From Liquidambar formosana (Eukaryota > Streptophyta > Magnoliopsida > Saxifragales > Altingiaceae): a stretch of 64,000 bases of DNA. Below are positions 37,664-48,609 of this stretch, piece by piece; positions within the stretch are counted from its first letter, which is position 1, and every line of letters begins with the position of its first letter. Made by a program: the position numbers and the translations under genes. The stretch covers positions 14,327,385 to 14,391,384 of the forward strand of contig CM077823.1 in NCBI GenBank assembly GCA_039720395.1, read 5' to 3'. The notes below the pieces were generated by a model. It was not told where the DNA came from. It searched no databases and saw nothing but the letters and a program-made list of their open reading frames with translations.

Positions 37664-39103
37664 CCCCCTATGCTTTAGCACAAGGAGAACCACTTTTACG
37701 CATTAAAATTGAGTTTGTGAGAGAGAATAAGAGAGAGAGACTTGAAGGAGAGCTAGAGTTCCTACTGTAGCCTTGAAGAACATTGATTTAAGTCATCCAT
37801 AAGTCAAGATGAGGGTCTCTACAGCAACAAGGAAGTTCTTCTTAAGGTAAAGTCTCCCTTTATTCATGCTGAATATGAGTTTTCTGATAAAATAGACTTA
37901 TTGCATGTTAAAGATAGCTTTTTTATCATGTATTAATACTTTGGTTAGTTAATATACATGAGATATTTGCTGTTCATGATGAGTTTAGCATGCTTTAGGA
38001 TTGTTTCATAAGATTGAAGGCATGATTGTGAGTTCAGGGCTTCTGTTGTCTTTGTTCTAGAATAGTGTTATTGCATGTTAAAGTTAGGATTTTATCATGT
38101 TTTATAGCTTTAGTGGGTTAATATGCATGATTTAAGTTCTGTTTATCATGATTTTAGCATGTTTAGAGGTTGTCTTATGTGTTTTCAAGCATGTTTGTGA
38201 GTTTAGGGTTCTCGTTGTCCTTGTTTTAGGTTAGTTTCATATAGCATGTTAATGTAGGGTTTTTTATTGGTTTTTCTTCGTAGTTGCTGTATATGTATTG
38301 CATATAGAATAACTATGATATGTTTTGCATGCATGTTAGGTGATTCTAGGGTCTTTATGCATGATATGGTATTAGGATTGCATTAGGGCTTATTATTGTT
38401 CGTTGTTTTTGCTGTTAGCATGATTAGTGGATCAATTTAGGCCGTGATACTATTCAGTCCAGATTTGCATGTTGTTGTGTTTGCATGGTTTTGAGCACAT
38501 GTAAGAGTGCAAATAGGTGTGGTAATTGTCCTATTGCAAATAGGGCTGCTATTGCTTAAAATTACTAATGCTTGGAGCTATTGCGCTCAGGTAAGTGGGT
38601 GTGAAGGTGCCCCAATTCACCTTTCCTTTCTTATCCTTTCTCTTCTCCCTTCGTAGGGTTAATTTTTAATATGAGTCTATGGTAACCATCAAGGGTTTCC
38701 TTGTTAAATAAAATTCTGGTTTTTTACTAAAGTTCCCATCTTGTGGAATTCTTTCTAAATTCAAATTTGGTTTATTCAATTTTCTTTCAAATAAGGAAAC
38801 CTAGGGTTTTTACCATAGGTTTATATTAAGTTTTAACCCTATTCTTATTCGAACTACATGGACTTTGATCCATGCATTTCGTTGCATAGTACGTAGGCGC
38901 TCTTCGTGAGGCTCAAGTCCGTTCTAGGATCTAAGTATCCTAGGTTTTTATATTTTATTTTATTTTTTCTGTTTTATTTTGATTATTATGCATGGATGGA
39001 TGGATGGAATATATGTTATGCGTGCTGTCTTGTGATGATATATATTGATTTGTGTGATGAAAAAACTTTAATTTAGCCCAAATAAACCGAGAGACTGAAA
39101 GGG

Positions 39104-39147
39104 TGACATGGGTGCCTATAGGCTTTGCCTAGAATCTTCCCATGTCA
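39104..39147 (+). other. LTR 3'-end conserved hairpin (element A)
   Basis: TGACATGGG (39104-39112) pairs perfectly with CCCATGTCA (39139-39147) around a TGCCTATAGG...CCTAGAATCTT loop, 223 nt from the LTR end. Confidence 0.7.
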
Positions 39148-40263
39148 TAACTTAGCCTTCGAATCTCTAGTTTCCTTGGTTTCCAAAAGACCTGTTTTTG
39201 CCTTTCTTTTTCAAACATGGAGTCATTCAAATTGTTTTCTTAAAATAAACTGTTTTTAGGGTTTTCCTTATTTCCTTTCAAAAATAAGGTAGCGACTCCT
39301 TTTCTTTCTTTTTCAAACAAGAGAAGCATCTTTTTGCCAATCCTTGTGGGCCCAATTTCCGAGGTTCACAGGAAGGTGAATTACCATGTCAGCATTCAGA
39401 CTTGCCAAGAATGCCCTTACATAGGCATAGTTATGCCTGTTGGCAGTACGCACAGCTATTTGGGTAGGAGCATAATTCTTGAGTATTGGCCACTCCTATT
39501 TTTCATTGTCTAGTGTGGGGTGGCATAGTCCCAAGTACTCGTAATACCATATCTATCAAAATCCAAGAAAATAGTCAAAACCAAGCTTAGTTTTAGTGGA
39601 ATTTAAAAATTAAACATTTTTATTTACCTCCCAAACAAATAGAAGTTCGCTAAAATTCTTGGAGACACCCCGAGATATATCAGACATAGATCTATACATG
39701 GTGGCTAAGGCAATTCCTCCCCAGTTTTATCTCCCTATCTTGTGCACATCCTCCATGCAAGCGAGGTAGCCCAATTGTGCCATGTCATTGGCACCAACAA
39801 AAGAGTGCAAGAAAGCATGTAGATCAAGAATGCTCTGACCAGGCACTCAGGATTTGCTCCCACACCCTCCTCCTAATCGGCAAAGTTGTTGAATAACCAT
39901 GTTCACTGAACACCACGTGAGTTTGCCTCAATATTCATCCCCAACATGGACAAGAGGTAGTCACCATTTGTGTTGGCATCCTCATAATATGCCAACTTCT
40001 TTCCTTTAGTGCTTAGGCCCGTGATGATGGAGAAATCTTTGGGAGTTATGTTCATCTCCCCAAAACTAAAATAAAAGGTGTAGACAACCCATTTTGTAGC
40101 ACTAATAATTCTAAATCTCTTTTATTCTGATGATGATATTTATTATTCGACCTGAAAGCACGTGAAATAATCCCGAGCAAACTTGCAGAATCACAACACA
40201 ACTTCAGCAAAGTCACACAAAGACCCCATGTGTACGCATCACTATTTGATGAGTACGCACGAG

Positions 40264-40434
40264 GCGTACGCATCCCTCTTTGGTTGCGTACGCACCTCAC
40301 CTCATTTTTCTGAAACCGCGTTTCCCTGTCGGTGAGGACTGTCCAACTCGAGAGTAAGAGTCCATTTGGGATGGGAAAAGTGAGAGCGATCCGAGGAGAG
40401 ACTCCTAGGAACCCTAGAAAACCCTACAAATATA
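40264..40434 (+). promoter_or_regulatory. Solo LTR promoter region with palindromes
   Basis: The perfect palindromes GCGTACGC (40264-40271) and TGCGTACGCA (40285-40294) lie about 133 bp upstream of the TATA-like ACAAATATA. Further GTACGCA motifs recur near 40985, 41003 and 41178. Confidence 0.6.
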
Positions 40435-41384
40435 CCATTATAATTTTGTGAAGGGAGTGGAGAAAAATTAAGGGAAAAATAAGAAGAAGAGACCACTCTT
40501 GCATACTAGGAGAAAGAGAGAGTTGCTTGAAGGAGAGCTGTGATTCCAAAGGGCTGCAAAGGAGGATTGATCGAGACCAAAGGCAAATAAACCTAAGGGT
40601 AATTCCTATTTTAATCGTTTATTCAGATTCGTAGGATGAAATTATGCACATTAGAAGTATAATTGCATGTGTAAAATACTAGAAATATTTTCTATCAATC
40701 AAGCATGATTGGGAGTTAATATGAAGCATGTGTAAATGATTATATCGTTTAATTACTGTTTAGCATGCCATGATAGTAGAGTAAGGTAAATCTGAATAGG
40801 ATTGACTGCCCGCTTATCATTGTTGATATCAATTAATGATATTAATATCGATATGTTAGGCAAATTTCATTCTCATGATTCTTTAGTAATTTATTTACTT
40901 GTAGTGTTCTTGATATATAGTCCTAGGGTTAGTTTAGTTTGCTTTGCTATTTTCTCAAATCTAGGATATGCTTACGGGTTCTGTACGCATCGATCACAGC
41001 TGCGTACGCACCCCATTGAAGCAAACAGTTTTCTGTTCATTAGGATCTTCTGCATGATAATAGTCAGGGATTTCCTATTTCTTAATCGTTATTATTCGGA
41101 ATGCATGTGGATTTTTTGAACAGAGCTAACAGAATTGCAGGTACATGAATCAAGGTGCATACACAACTGGCATAGATGCGTACGCACCACGTTGATTACA
41201 GGCAGCAAAATCGTTCTCTGTTTTAATTTTGTTTGGTCTTATCACCTGCTTCTTGACTATTCATTCTGCATATTTCATTCGTTACTTGTGTGATATAATT
41301 GTTGCATGTTTTAGGGTTAATTCTAATTGAATGACAATTTAATTATAGGCCAATAGTTATGTGTGGGGGCCAATTTCGACTGGG

Positions 41385-41417
41385 CATTGTTGGGTGCCTA
41401 ACACCTTCCCAATGATG
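41385..41417 (+). other. LTR 3'-end conserved hairpin (solo LTR 40079)
   Basis: CATTGTTGGG pairs with CCCAATGATG in ten positions, two as G-U wobbles, around a TGCCTAACACCTT loop. Confidence 0.6.
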
Positions 41418-42576
41418 TACCCTAGCTCCGAACCCGAATCTCTGGTTATGACGAGCTGGACCCTGCTAGGGTTCATTGTTCCCAAATAGTAACTGGGTGG
41501 CAACTCCTCTCTATGATTAGTCTTTCGAGGCTAATTGCGTACTCTTGAACCGTCGCGATGGTTAAAATAAAATATTTCTCTTTGAAGCGTGGCGCTCACA
41601 AAAGGTATTGGTGGTATCCCACCATAACTCAGGCAAGGCAAGTACAGATTGCCTATCCTATTGTTCATTCCATAAGGAATCAAGAAACCAACCAAAACCC
41701 GCTTTTTCAATGGTTGCTTTTGCAATAGGTTGGGTGTGCTCCATGTGTTTTCACCACCCAATGAGACTTTTGATGGAAGACCTTGTGTGTAGGTCTTGGA
41801 AGTTGGGCTAATCAAGAGAATTATTCATCTAGTTAGTGTAAAAATTATGGGCAAACATTGACAATTGGCTTTTCAAAAGATAAGTTTTTTAAGTTCATGA
41901 ACAAGTAAACTTCGCTTTATAAGTTTATGAAAACATTGGCTTTGCTCTTTAAATTCATGAACATTGGTAAATCATGCTTTTCAAGTCCATGAAAACATTG
42001 GTTTTTCAAAGGAGATAATAAGTAAACTTTGTTTTCCAAAGTTGGTTTTTAAGGAAAAAATAAGCAAACCTTGTTCATACAAACATTAATTTTTCAAAAT
42101 ATAGCAAACTTTGTTTTCCAAAGTTCATAAAAATGCTTGATTTTGTTTCTAAAATCAATTAGAAATGAATGCCCTATTATTTTGCCTTGCAATACACATC
42201 AATTTTACAAAGATTGGATGAATTTCCATCACTTGGGCATTTTATCAAACACTTGGTGGGCACTATTCACCAAGCTTTACAATTGAATTCTTTCTCCATC
42301 CAATCCTTGCCAAAATCAATGGGTATTGCAAAAATTGCTAGGAATAATCATAAAGAGATCATGGGAATGCATTTCAACCAAAAAAAAAAAATGAAAATTT
42401 TAAAGAAAAGTTTTTAAGTTGGGTAAGCTTACCTCTTGCTTGGAATGGATGAAAGAGAGATGGTTCTCCTATTCTAGTAGCAATTTCCTATGAGGAACAT
42501 CATATCTTGGCGTCTTGTACCTACTCTTTGCATCAAGGAATGGATACTTTGAGTACGGAGCTTCATGGGAATCCAT

Positions 42577-43224
42577 AGTGGATAAACAAGCTTGTTTTGA
42601 ATAAAAATGGGTTTAATGGGTTTTTGATTTGCAAAGTGCTGCAAAATTGTTGTTTTTGATGTTAAATTGGGTGCCTAATGATGGTATTTGATGTGTATGA
42701 ATCAACCTTGAAGTGGGGATTTGAATGCCCTTGGGTGTTGGTTTGATTTTGGAAAATGGGGTATGGGATTAGAGAGAGAAACTCTCAATTTTCGGGTTGG
42801 GTTGAATGAGGGGTATGAATAGTGCCCCCATGTATTTAAAAACCCAAAATTTTCAGCATGTGGCTCTGGTGACCCCCCAACCTTGGGCAACTAGCGACCT
42901 AGGCATGGGCGGCTAGCCAGCTAAAGCCTGGTGGTTACCCAAGCCAGCTTGTTTTGGTTTTGTTTCTCGCTTTGTTTCGCCTTAGCGCGTGATTACACCT
43001 CCTTCCAAATGAGATGATGGACACTTTTTGAGCTTAAAATCAAACATATTTCATCTTGAAATCAATTCCTTGAATTGATTTTATGTTCAAAAGGGTTGAA
43101 TACATTTCCCCTATGCCATGCTAATTCAAGTGATAATGTGTTAAAGCACTTTCCTCTTGCACCATGCTTATTCAATTTCAACAAGTTGACTATATATCCT
43201 CATTTCAAATCTTCATTTTCTTAA
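42577..43224. other. Upstream region of PMD copy B
   Basis: On the minus strand this is the leader and promoter of PMD copy B: TTTAAATA near 42835 and a diverged palindromic module at 42868-42950 (GGTGACCCCCC...GGTGGTTACC). The rest is AT-rich and matches 35250-35890 of element A. Confidence 0.6.
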
Positions 43225-43870
43225 TCTCACTTGGTTAAATATATTCATCACTTGAATATATTTTTTCCATTTCAAAAATATGTTCATTCCTTGAATATGC
43301 TTCTTTATCATTGTCACTCACTTGGTTAAATATATTCATCACTTGAATATATTTCTCCATTTCAAAAGTATGTTCATTCCTTGAATATGCTTCTTTATCA
43401 TTTTCACTCACTTGGTTAAATATATTCATCACTTGAATATATTTCTCCATTTCAAAAGTATGTTCGTTCCTTGAATATGCTTCTTTAACATTCTCACTTA
43501 TTTGGTTAAATATATTCATCACTTGAATATATTTTTCCATTTCAAAAGTATGTTCATTCCTTGAATATGCTTCTTTATCATTGTCACTCACTTGGTTAAA
43601 TATATTCATCACTTGAATATATTTCTCTATTTCAAATATATCCATCACTTGAATATATTTCTCTATTTCAAATATATCCATCACTTGAATATATTTCTCC
43701 ATTTCAAAAGTATGTTCATTCCTTGAATATGCTTCTTTATCATTGTCACTTGGTTAAATATATTCATCACTTGACTATATTTCTCCATTTCAAAAGTATA
43801 TTCATTTCCTAAATATGCTTCTTTATCATTGTCACTCACTTGGTTAAATATATCCATTTCAAAAGTATAT
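43225..43870. repeat. 90-bp tandem array (element B)
   Basis: About seven units share the 90-bp consensus of element A (TTGAATATATTTCTCC, CATTTCAAAAGTATGTTC). A 155-codon minus-strand ORF with a 30-residue repeat (MEKYIQVMNIF...) is an artefact of the unit length. Confidence 0.9.
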
Positions 43871-44689
43871 TCATAGTTTAAGTATACTTCCCTATTTCAA
43901 TCTCATATCAGTGTTAGTGTTAGTGTGTGATTTCTCCAAGTTTTCTGGCAAAAATGGGTTGTTCTTTATCATTGGTTCACAAAGTGTAACTTGTTCGCCA
44001 ATGAAGGACTTCTATCACACCCCATTTTTGCACCACTTTACTGGGGCTCATCATTTCATGCATGTTTTTGTTTTGTTTTTTAGTCTAGTCACTTGCATTA
44101 GTTTTTTAGAGTTACAAGGACAATGGATATGAATTTTGGTTCAATTTGGAGTTAATCTCGAGGGATAATAAGAGCTTTTATGACTTGAAGGGCATAATTG
44201 TCTTTTAGGTCACAAACTTTTCATTTGACCTTGAAATAATCTCCAAATTGTCGATTGGAGTTCATATTGATGCATATGAGGTGTTTCTCGGTCCAATTTG
44301 ATGAATCAATGGCTTAAGATTAAAATGGCTCAATGTTAAATTGACTCACAATTACCAACCAAATCTTTTCAAATTAACTTTAATTAGTCATAATTTTATC
44401 CCTAAAAGCGTTTTAGAAAGTTTAATTTTGGTTTGAAAAGCATTTGGTTTGATCCTATGTGCATACCCATGCTTTGTAAAGGTAGAGCATAGCGGCTAAC
44501 CGCCTTTATCAAACCTAACCATGCGCCCTATGGTTAGTGGTTTTCACCCTAAAATATTCAAAAATGTATTCCTCATCGAAACATGGTCGTTTTGGCTTTT
44601 GTTTCATCAAAATCGGAGTTGATTCACCCCTGAAACACTTCTAGAAGGAAAGGGAGTCCAAAAAAAAGCAAAAAGCTGAAATGGGCTCA

Positions 44690-44964
44690 GGTGACCACCC
44701 AAGACCGGGAGGCTAGCTGCCTGGGCGCTAGTCACCCAGGGCTTGGTGGTCACCCGAGACCACTTTCCTATTTCCTTGCTACCTCATTGCTAAAGCGGAC
44801 TCTTACCTATTTTGACGTACTTGGGCTCTTTTGGACGTGTTTCCTTCTAGTTTTTGGTAACTTTTGAGTTACTTAAGCACCAAGGGAGTCTCTAATAACC
44901 CTTGGATTAATTTTTTGGGTTTTAATCCCAATCATTGATTTATCCTAATGAAACTCTATAAATA
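44690..44964 (+). promoter_or_regulatory. LTR B promoter: TATA box plus palindromic module
   Basis: GGTGACCACC (44690-44699) is complementary to GGTGGTCACC (44745-44754), 203 bp from TATAAATA (44957-44964). The inner repeats are more decayed than in LTR A. Confidence 0.7.
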
Positions 44965-46258
44965 ACACCTATGCTTAGCACAAGGGGGAGGCAATTAGAG
45001 GCACCTAGAGGCTACTTTATGCAATAATTTGAGTTTGTGAGAGAGAGTAAGAGGGAGAAAGTTGAAGGAGAGTTAGAGTTCCTACTATAGCCTTGGAGAA
45101 AGCTTGATTCAAGTTATCCACAAGTCAAGAGGAGAGTCTCTACAGTAGCAAGGAAGCTCTTCTTAAGGTAAAACCTCTTCCTATTCAAGTTTAAATTAGG
45201 GTTTCATGTAGGATAGTGTTATTGCATGTTAAAGTTAAGATTTTTATAATGTGTTATCACTTTAGTTAGTTAATATGCATGATTTAAGTATTGTTTATCA
45301 TGAGTTTAGCATGTTTAGGGTTTATTACATGAGTTTTTAAGCATGATTGTGAGTTTAGGGTTTCATTGTCCTTATTTTAGGTGAGTTTCATATAGCATGT
45401 TAGCTTAGGTTTTTTTTTTTTTTTTTTTGGTTTTTCTTCATAGTTCCTGTATATGTATTGCATATAGAATAACTATGATTTTTCCTTGCATTCGTATAGT
45501 TGATTTTAGGATTTTTATGCATGTCATGGTTTTAGGATTGCATTAGGGCTTATAAGAGTTCGCTATTTCTGATGTTTGCATGTTTAGTGGATAAATTTAG
45601 GCCATAATACTTTTCTGTCCATATTGCTATTTTGTTCTTTTTGTCTTGTTTTAAGCACGTGTAAGGGTGCAAATAGGTGTGATAATCGTTCTATTGCAAA
45701 TAGGGCTGTTATTGCTTAAGTTTGCTAATGCTTGGAGTTATTGCGCCAAGGTATTGGGTTTGAAGGTGCCCTAATTTACCTTTTCTTCCTTAAACTCTTT
45801 CTCTTCTCCCCCTTTAGGGCTACTTTTTAATATGAACACATGGTAATCATCAAGGGTTTCCTTAATTAATAAAATACTGATTTTTTATCAAAGTTTTCAT
45901 CTTGTGGAAGTTTTCCTAAATTCAAACTTGGTTTATTTAGTTCTCTTTCAAATAAGGAAACCTAGGGTTTTTACCATAGGTTTATATTAGGATTTAACAC
46001 TAATTCTAATCAAACTACGTAGACTTTGATCTATGTATTTTGTTGCATGGTATGTAAGCACTCGTTTTGAGGCTCAAATCCGTTCTAGGATCCATGTATC
46101 CTAGGTTTTTCTCTTCTCTTTTCTTTTTTCTGTTTTATTTTATTTGATTGTGCTTTGATGGATGGGATATAAGATATGCATGCAATTCATGCAATACTTG
46201 CTGATTTTTGTATGGTAAGGATTTAATTTAGCCCAAATAAACTAAGAGACCGAAAGGG

Positions 46259-46302
46259 TGACATTAGTGCCTATAGGTTTTGCCTAGAACCTTCCCATGT
46301 CA
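46259..46302 (+). other. LTR 3'-end conserved hairpin (element B)
   Basis: TGACATTAG pairs with CCCATGTCA at seven of nine positions. The loop TGCCTATAGG...CCTAGAACCTT is conserved. Confidence 0.55.
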
Positions 46303-46721
46303 TAACTTAGCCTCCGAATCCCCTATTTCTTTGGTTTCCAAAAAGACTATTTTTGCCTTTCTTTTTTAAACATGGAGTCTTTTCAATTGTTTTCTTAAAA
46401 CAAAGTCTTTTAGGGTTTTCCTTGTTTCCTTTAAAAAATAAGGTGGTGACTCGTTTTCTTTTTCAAAACCTAATAATAATCCTCTCTTTTCCGCCAATCC
46501 TTGTGCCATTTTCTGGGGTTCACAATAAGTTAAGGTATTATATACGTTTTTCTCTTATTCCCCTCTCCTTCTTGGGTTATTTCCTTTGTAAAGGATTATG
46601 GTAACTTCTAGGTTTCTTATTTTATAAATTCTCATTTTCCATCTAAATTCTTCTTTACTCCTTTCTTGGAAACTTGTCTTTGGTAACTCTATTTCTTATA
46701 AATGGAAATTTAGGATAAATT

Positions 46722-48096
46722 ATAAGGGAAAATTAGCAATAACCCCTATTAGGGGTCTGCCTTTAGCAAAAAAAAACCCTACTTAAGATTTAGTAATTTA
46801 ATAACCCTTTTTTTAAAGTTTTTATTTGTGATAAGGTAAATCTGTGATTTTATATATCAATTATGCCCTTTGTTTGACAATTCCACATCTCATGTATAAC
46901 AAATATGGGAAAAATAGATTTCCATCTTAAGATACAGAAGAGTTACCCTTTTTGGGGGGATATGACTTCGTGGGAGATAGATTTCGGCTCCATCATGTTT
47001 CTCTCTCTTCAAACTAGCGCTGATGGAGGGAATTCAAATTTGAATTCCAAAATTTTCTCTCTCTTCAGGCGATTGCAAGAGATTTCATTGGGTTCAAAGG
47101 TGTTCATAGTTTCATCTATTTCGATCGTTTTGCCTAATTTTGGTGAATCATTACTAGCAACAGTATCATTGTACTGTTGTTAGTATTTATAACATGTTTT
47201 TTGTACTAGCAACGGTATCACTTCACTGTTGTTTTGAAAATAACCCACAGTTTTTTTGTTGAATCATTATTAGCAACAGTATCAGAGTACTATTGTTATT
47301 ATTTATAACATGTTTTCTGTACTATCAACAGTATCAGTTCACTGTTGTTTTGAAAATAACCCATATATCATGCAATAGTACTAGATTACTGTTGTCAATA
47401 TTGTAACATATGTATCTATATAACAGTATTAGCTTATTGAACAAAACTATCAACAGTAAACTGGTACTATTATGTCAATACATATGTTATAGTACAAAAA
47501 CAGTGAACTGATGCTATTGACAGGTTTCTTGCATATGCAGATTTATGGTGGTGAGATCACGTTCAACAAAAAAAAGGGGCAACTTTTCAATGTAAAGAAC
47601 CAAACGCTTGACTTGGGACGTGATCGCAAACACACTGAGGTCCCTGATGAAAAAGATGAAGAAGAAGAAGATGTTGATGAAGAGGAAGGTTAGGACATCC
47701 CAACTGAAGAAGAAGAAGCAAGTGAATAGGAAAGTGATCTTCAATCCATGTTCTCCAAATCATTTGGTTCTATTGGGGGGATGCTTGTATGTGAAGAAAA
47801 AACCCTAGAATGGATGTTTGGTGCTGTGTCTAACGATGGAAAGTGATTTTTGGAAAGATTTTTTTGTGCCGTACGTTTATATATTTCCATCATAAACAAT
47901 GGAATGTGGGAAGGTGAGAAGCTTTTTTTTTGCCCAGGTATATGATATGGCACGGTTGTAAATTGAGGGAACTTCTAAAAACAGGGGTCTATTAGTCTTT
48001 TTACTATCAAATGGGGTTTTTACTAAACGTCAATTTTAATGGATTCTATTGTCTTAGAACTCTTATACATAGGGGTTTTGGCCAAAATTCCCTTAT
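46722..48096. mobile_element. Non-autonomous TIR element with internal hairpin repeats
   Basis: The ends are imperfect inverted repeats. The left end reads ATAAGGGAAAATTAGC...AACCCCTAT, and the right end, read in reverse, ATAAGGGAATTTTGGCC...AACCCCTAT. A clear target duplication was not found. The interior holds a 116-bp repeat (units at 47144 and 47260) and short CAACAGTA/TACTGTTG hairpins. A 60-codon acidic ORF (47511-47693, DEKDEEEEDVDEEEG) could be a captured gene fragment, but I do not recognise it. Confidence 0.6.
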
Positions 48097-48386
48097 TATA
48101 ATTCTTTAAAAAGAAAATAACCCCTTCTCTATCGAATTACGTAGACTTTGATCCTTACATGTTTGTATAAAGTACGTAAGCTCTCAATTGATATTCAAGT
48201 CCACCCTAGGATACTAAGTATCCTAGAATTTTTTTTCTCTATTCATTTATTTATTTCTTGTGATTGATAGTGGATATAAATGGATATTTAATTGATGTAT
48301 GCATACTGTCTTGTGATGATAATTGCCAATTTACATGTGATTAAGTCATTAAATTAGCCCAATCAAATTAAGAGATCAATTAGGGC

Positions 48387-48428
48387 GATGTGGGTGCCTA
48401 TGGGATAGGCCTAGAACCTTCCCACATC
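48387..48428 (+). other. LTR 3'-end conserved hairpin (LTR D)
   Basis: GATGTGGG (48387-48394) pairs perfectly with CCCACATC (48421-48428) around TGCCTATGGG...CCTAGAACCTT. Confidence 0.7.
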
Positions 48429-48609
48429 ATAACTTAGTCCCTAAATCCAATTTTTGGTACAAAACCTTTGCCTTTCCTTTTTTTTAATGGAGTCATGTGT
48501 GTTTTGGAAATAAAGAATATTTTTAGGGTTTCTTCTGTTCCTTAAAAATGGGGTGGCGATTCCGTTGTTTTTACATGTGACCTTGTGGGCCATTTTTCTT
48601 GGGTTCACA

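Larger units (their letters stand above)
36666..39370 (+). mobile_element. Large LTR of element A (3' LTR), plus orientation
   Basis: TGTCACACCCCATTTTTGC starts at 36666 and ...TTTCCGAGGTTCACA ends at 39370 (2705 bp). The TATA box TATAAATA is at 37656-37663, followed by a GAGAGAGA leader. To the left is the element's own array and PMD gene. To the right, at 39371, is the middle of a second PMD gene (element B intron 3), so element A inserted into element B. The expected 5' copy of the flanking GGAAG is not in the window. Confidence 0.9.
40079..41600 (+). mobile_element. Solo LTR with 5-bp target duplication inside PMD copy B
   Basis: TGTAGACAACCCATTTTG starts at 40079 and ...GTGGCGCTCACA ends at 41600 (1522 bp). 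It is flanked by AAAGG (40074-40078 and 41601-41605). It has palindromic TGCGTACGCA motifs, a weak TATA (ACAAATATA, about 40426-40434), the 3'-end hairpin (41385-41417) and a GGTGGCAACTCC block. Comparison with intact exon 2 of copy A confirms the insertion point. Confidence 0.93.
39371..42576 (-). pseudogene. Plant mobile domain (PMD) gene, copy B, split by a solo LTR
   Basis: The start MDSHEAPYSKYPFLDAK (42576) parallels copy A. Exon 2 is interrupted by the solo LTR at 40079-41600. Downstream, MAQLGYLACMEDVHKIG, MYRSMSDISRGVSKNF and a YYEYLGLC exon are readable until the donor after ...GACATG, about 13 bp before the LTR of element A. It has its own stops (for example TAG in the NEQ-DR segment and TAA after HKIGR) at places different from copy A, so the two copies decayed independently. 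A palindromic module and TTTAAATA lie upstream, at about 42868-42950 and 42835. It runs antisense to its element's LTR. Confidence 0.8.
44013..46524 (+). mobile_element. Large LTR of element B (3' LTR), plus orientation
   Basis: It starts TATCACACCCCATTTTTG (first TG changed to TA) and ends ...TCTGGGGTTCACA, 2512 bp. It is colinear with the LTR of element A, with TATAAATA at 44957-44964. It follows element B's tandem array, so it is B's 3' LTR. To the right it abuts a 5'-truncated LTR of the same style at 46525. Confidence 0.88.
46525..48609 (+). mobile_element. 5'-truncated LTR (D) interrupted by a TIR element
   Basis: 46525-46721 and 48097-48609 together match the downstream half of the large LTRs. 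The CTACGTAGACTTTGATC-type block is near 48139, a perfect stem-loop at 48387-48428, GGTGGCGATTCC near 48550, and ...CTTGGGTTCACA ends at 48609. The upstream (U3) half is missing at the junction with LTR B. Confidence 0.75.

Noticed and set aside
43235..43702. 155-codon ORF with 30-residue repeats (MEKYIQVMNIF)
   Set aside because: Product of the 90-bp array; the same repeat in element A has no equal ORF.
43225..43870. CRISPR-like array
   Set aside because: Adjacent 90-bp units without unique spacers, in a plant LTR element.
36666..46524. A complete LTR-internal-LTR retrotransposon
   Set aside because: There is no primer site after 39370, and the internal part starts mid-gene; nested insertion explains it better.
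46905..47183. 92-codon ORF in the TIR element
   Set aside because: No recognisable motif; could be captured sequence but unsupported.
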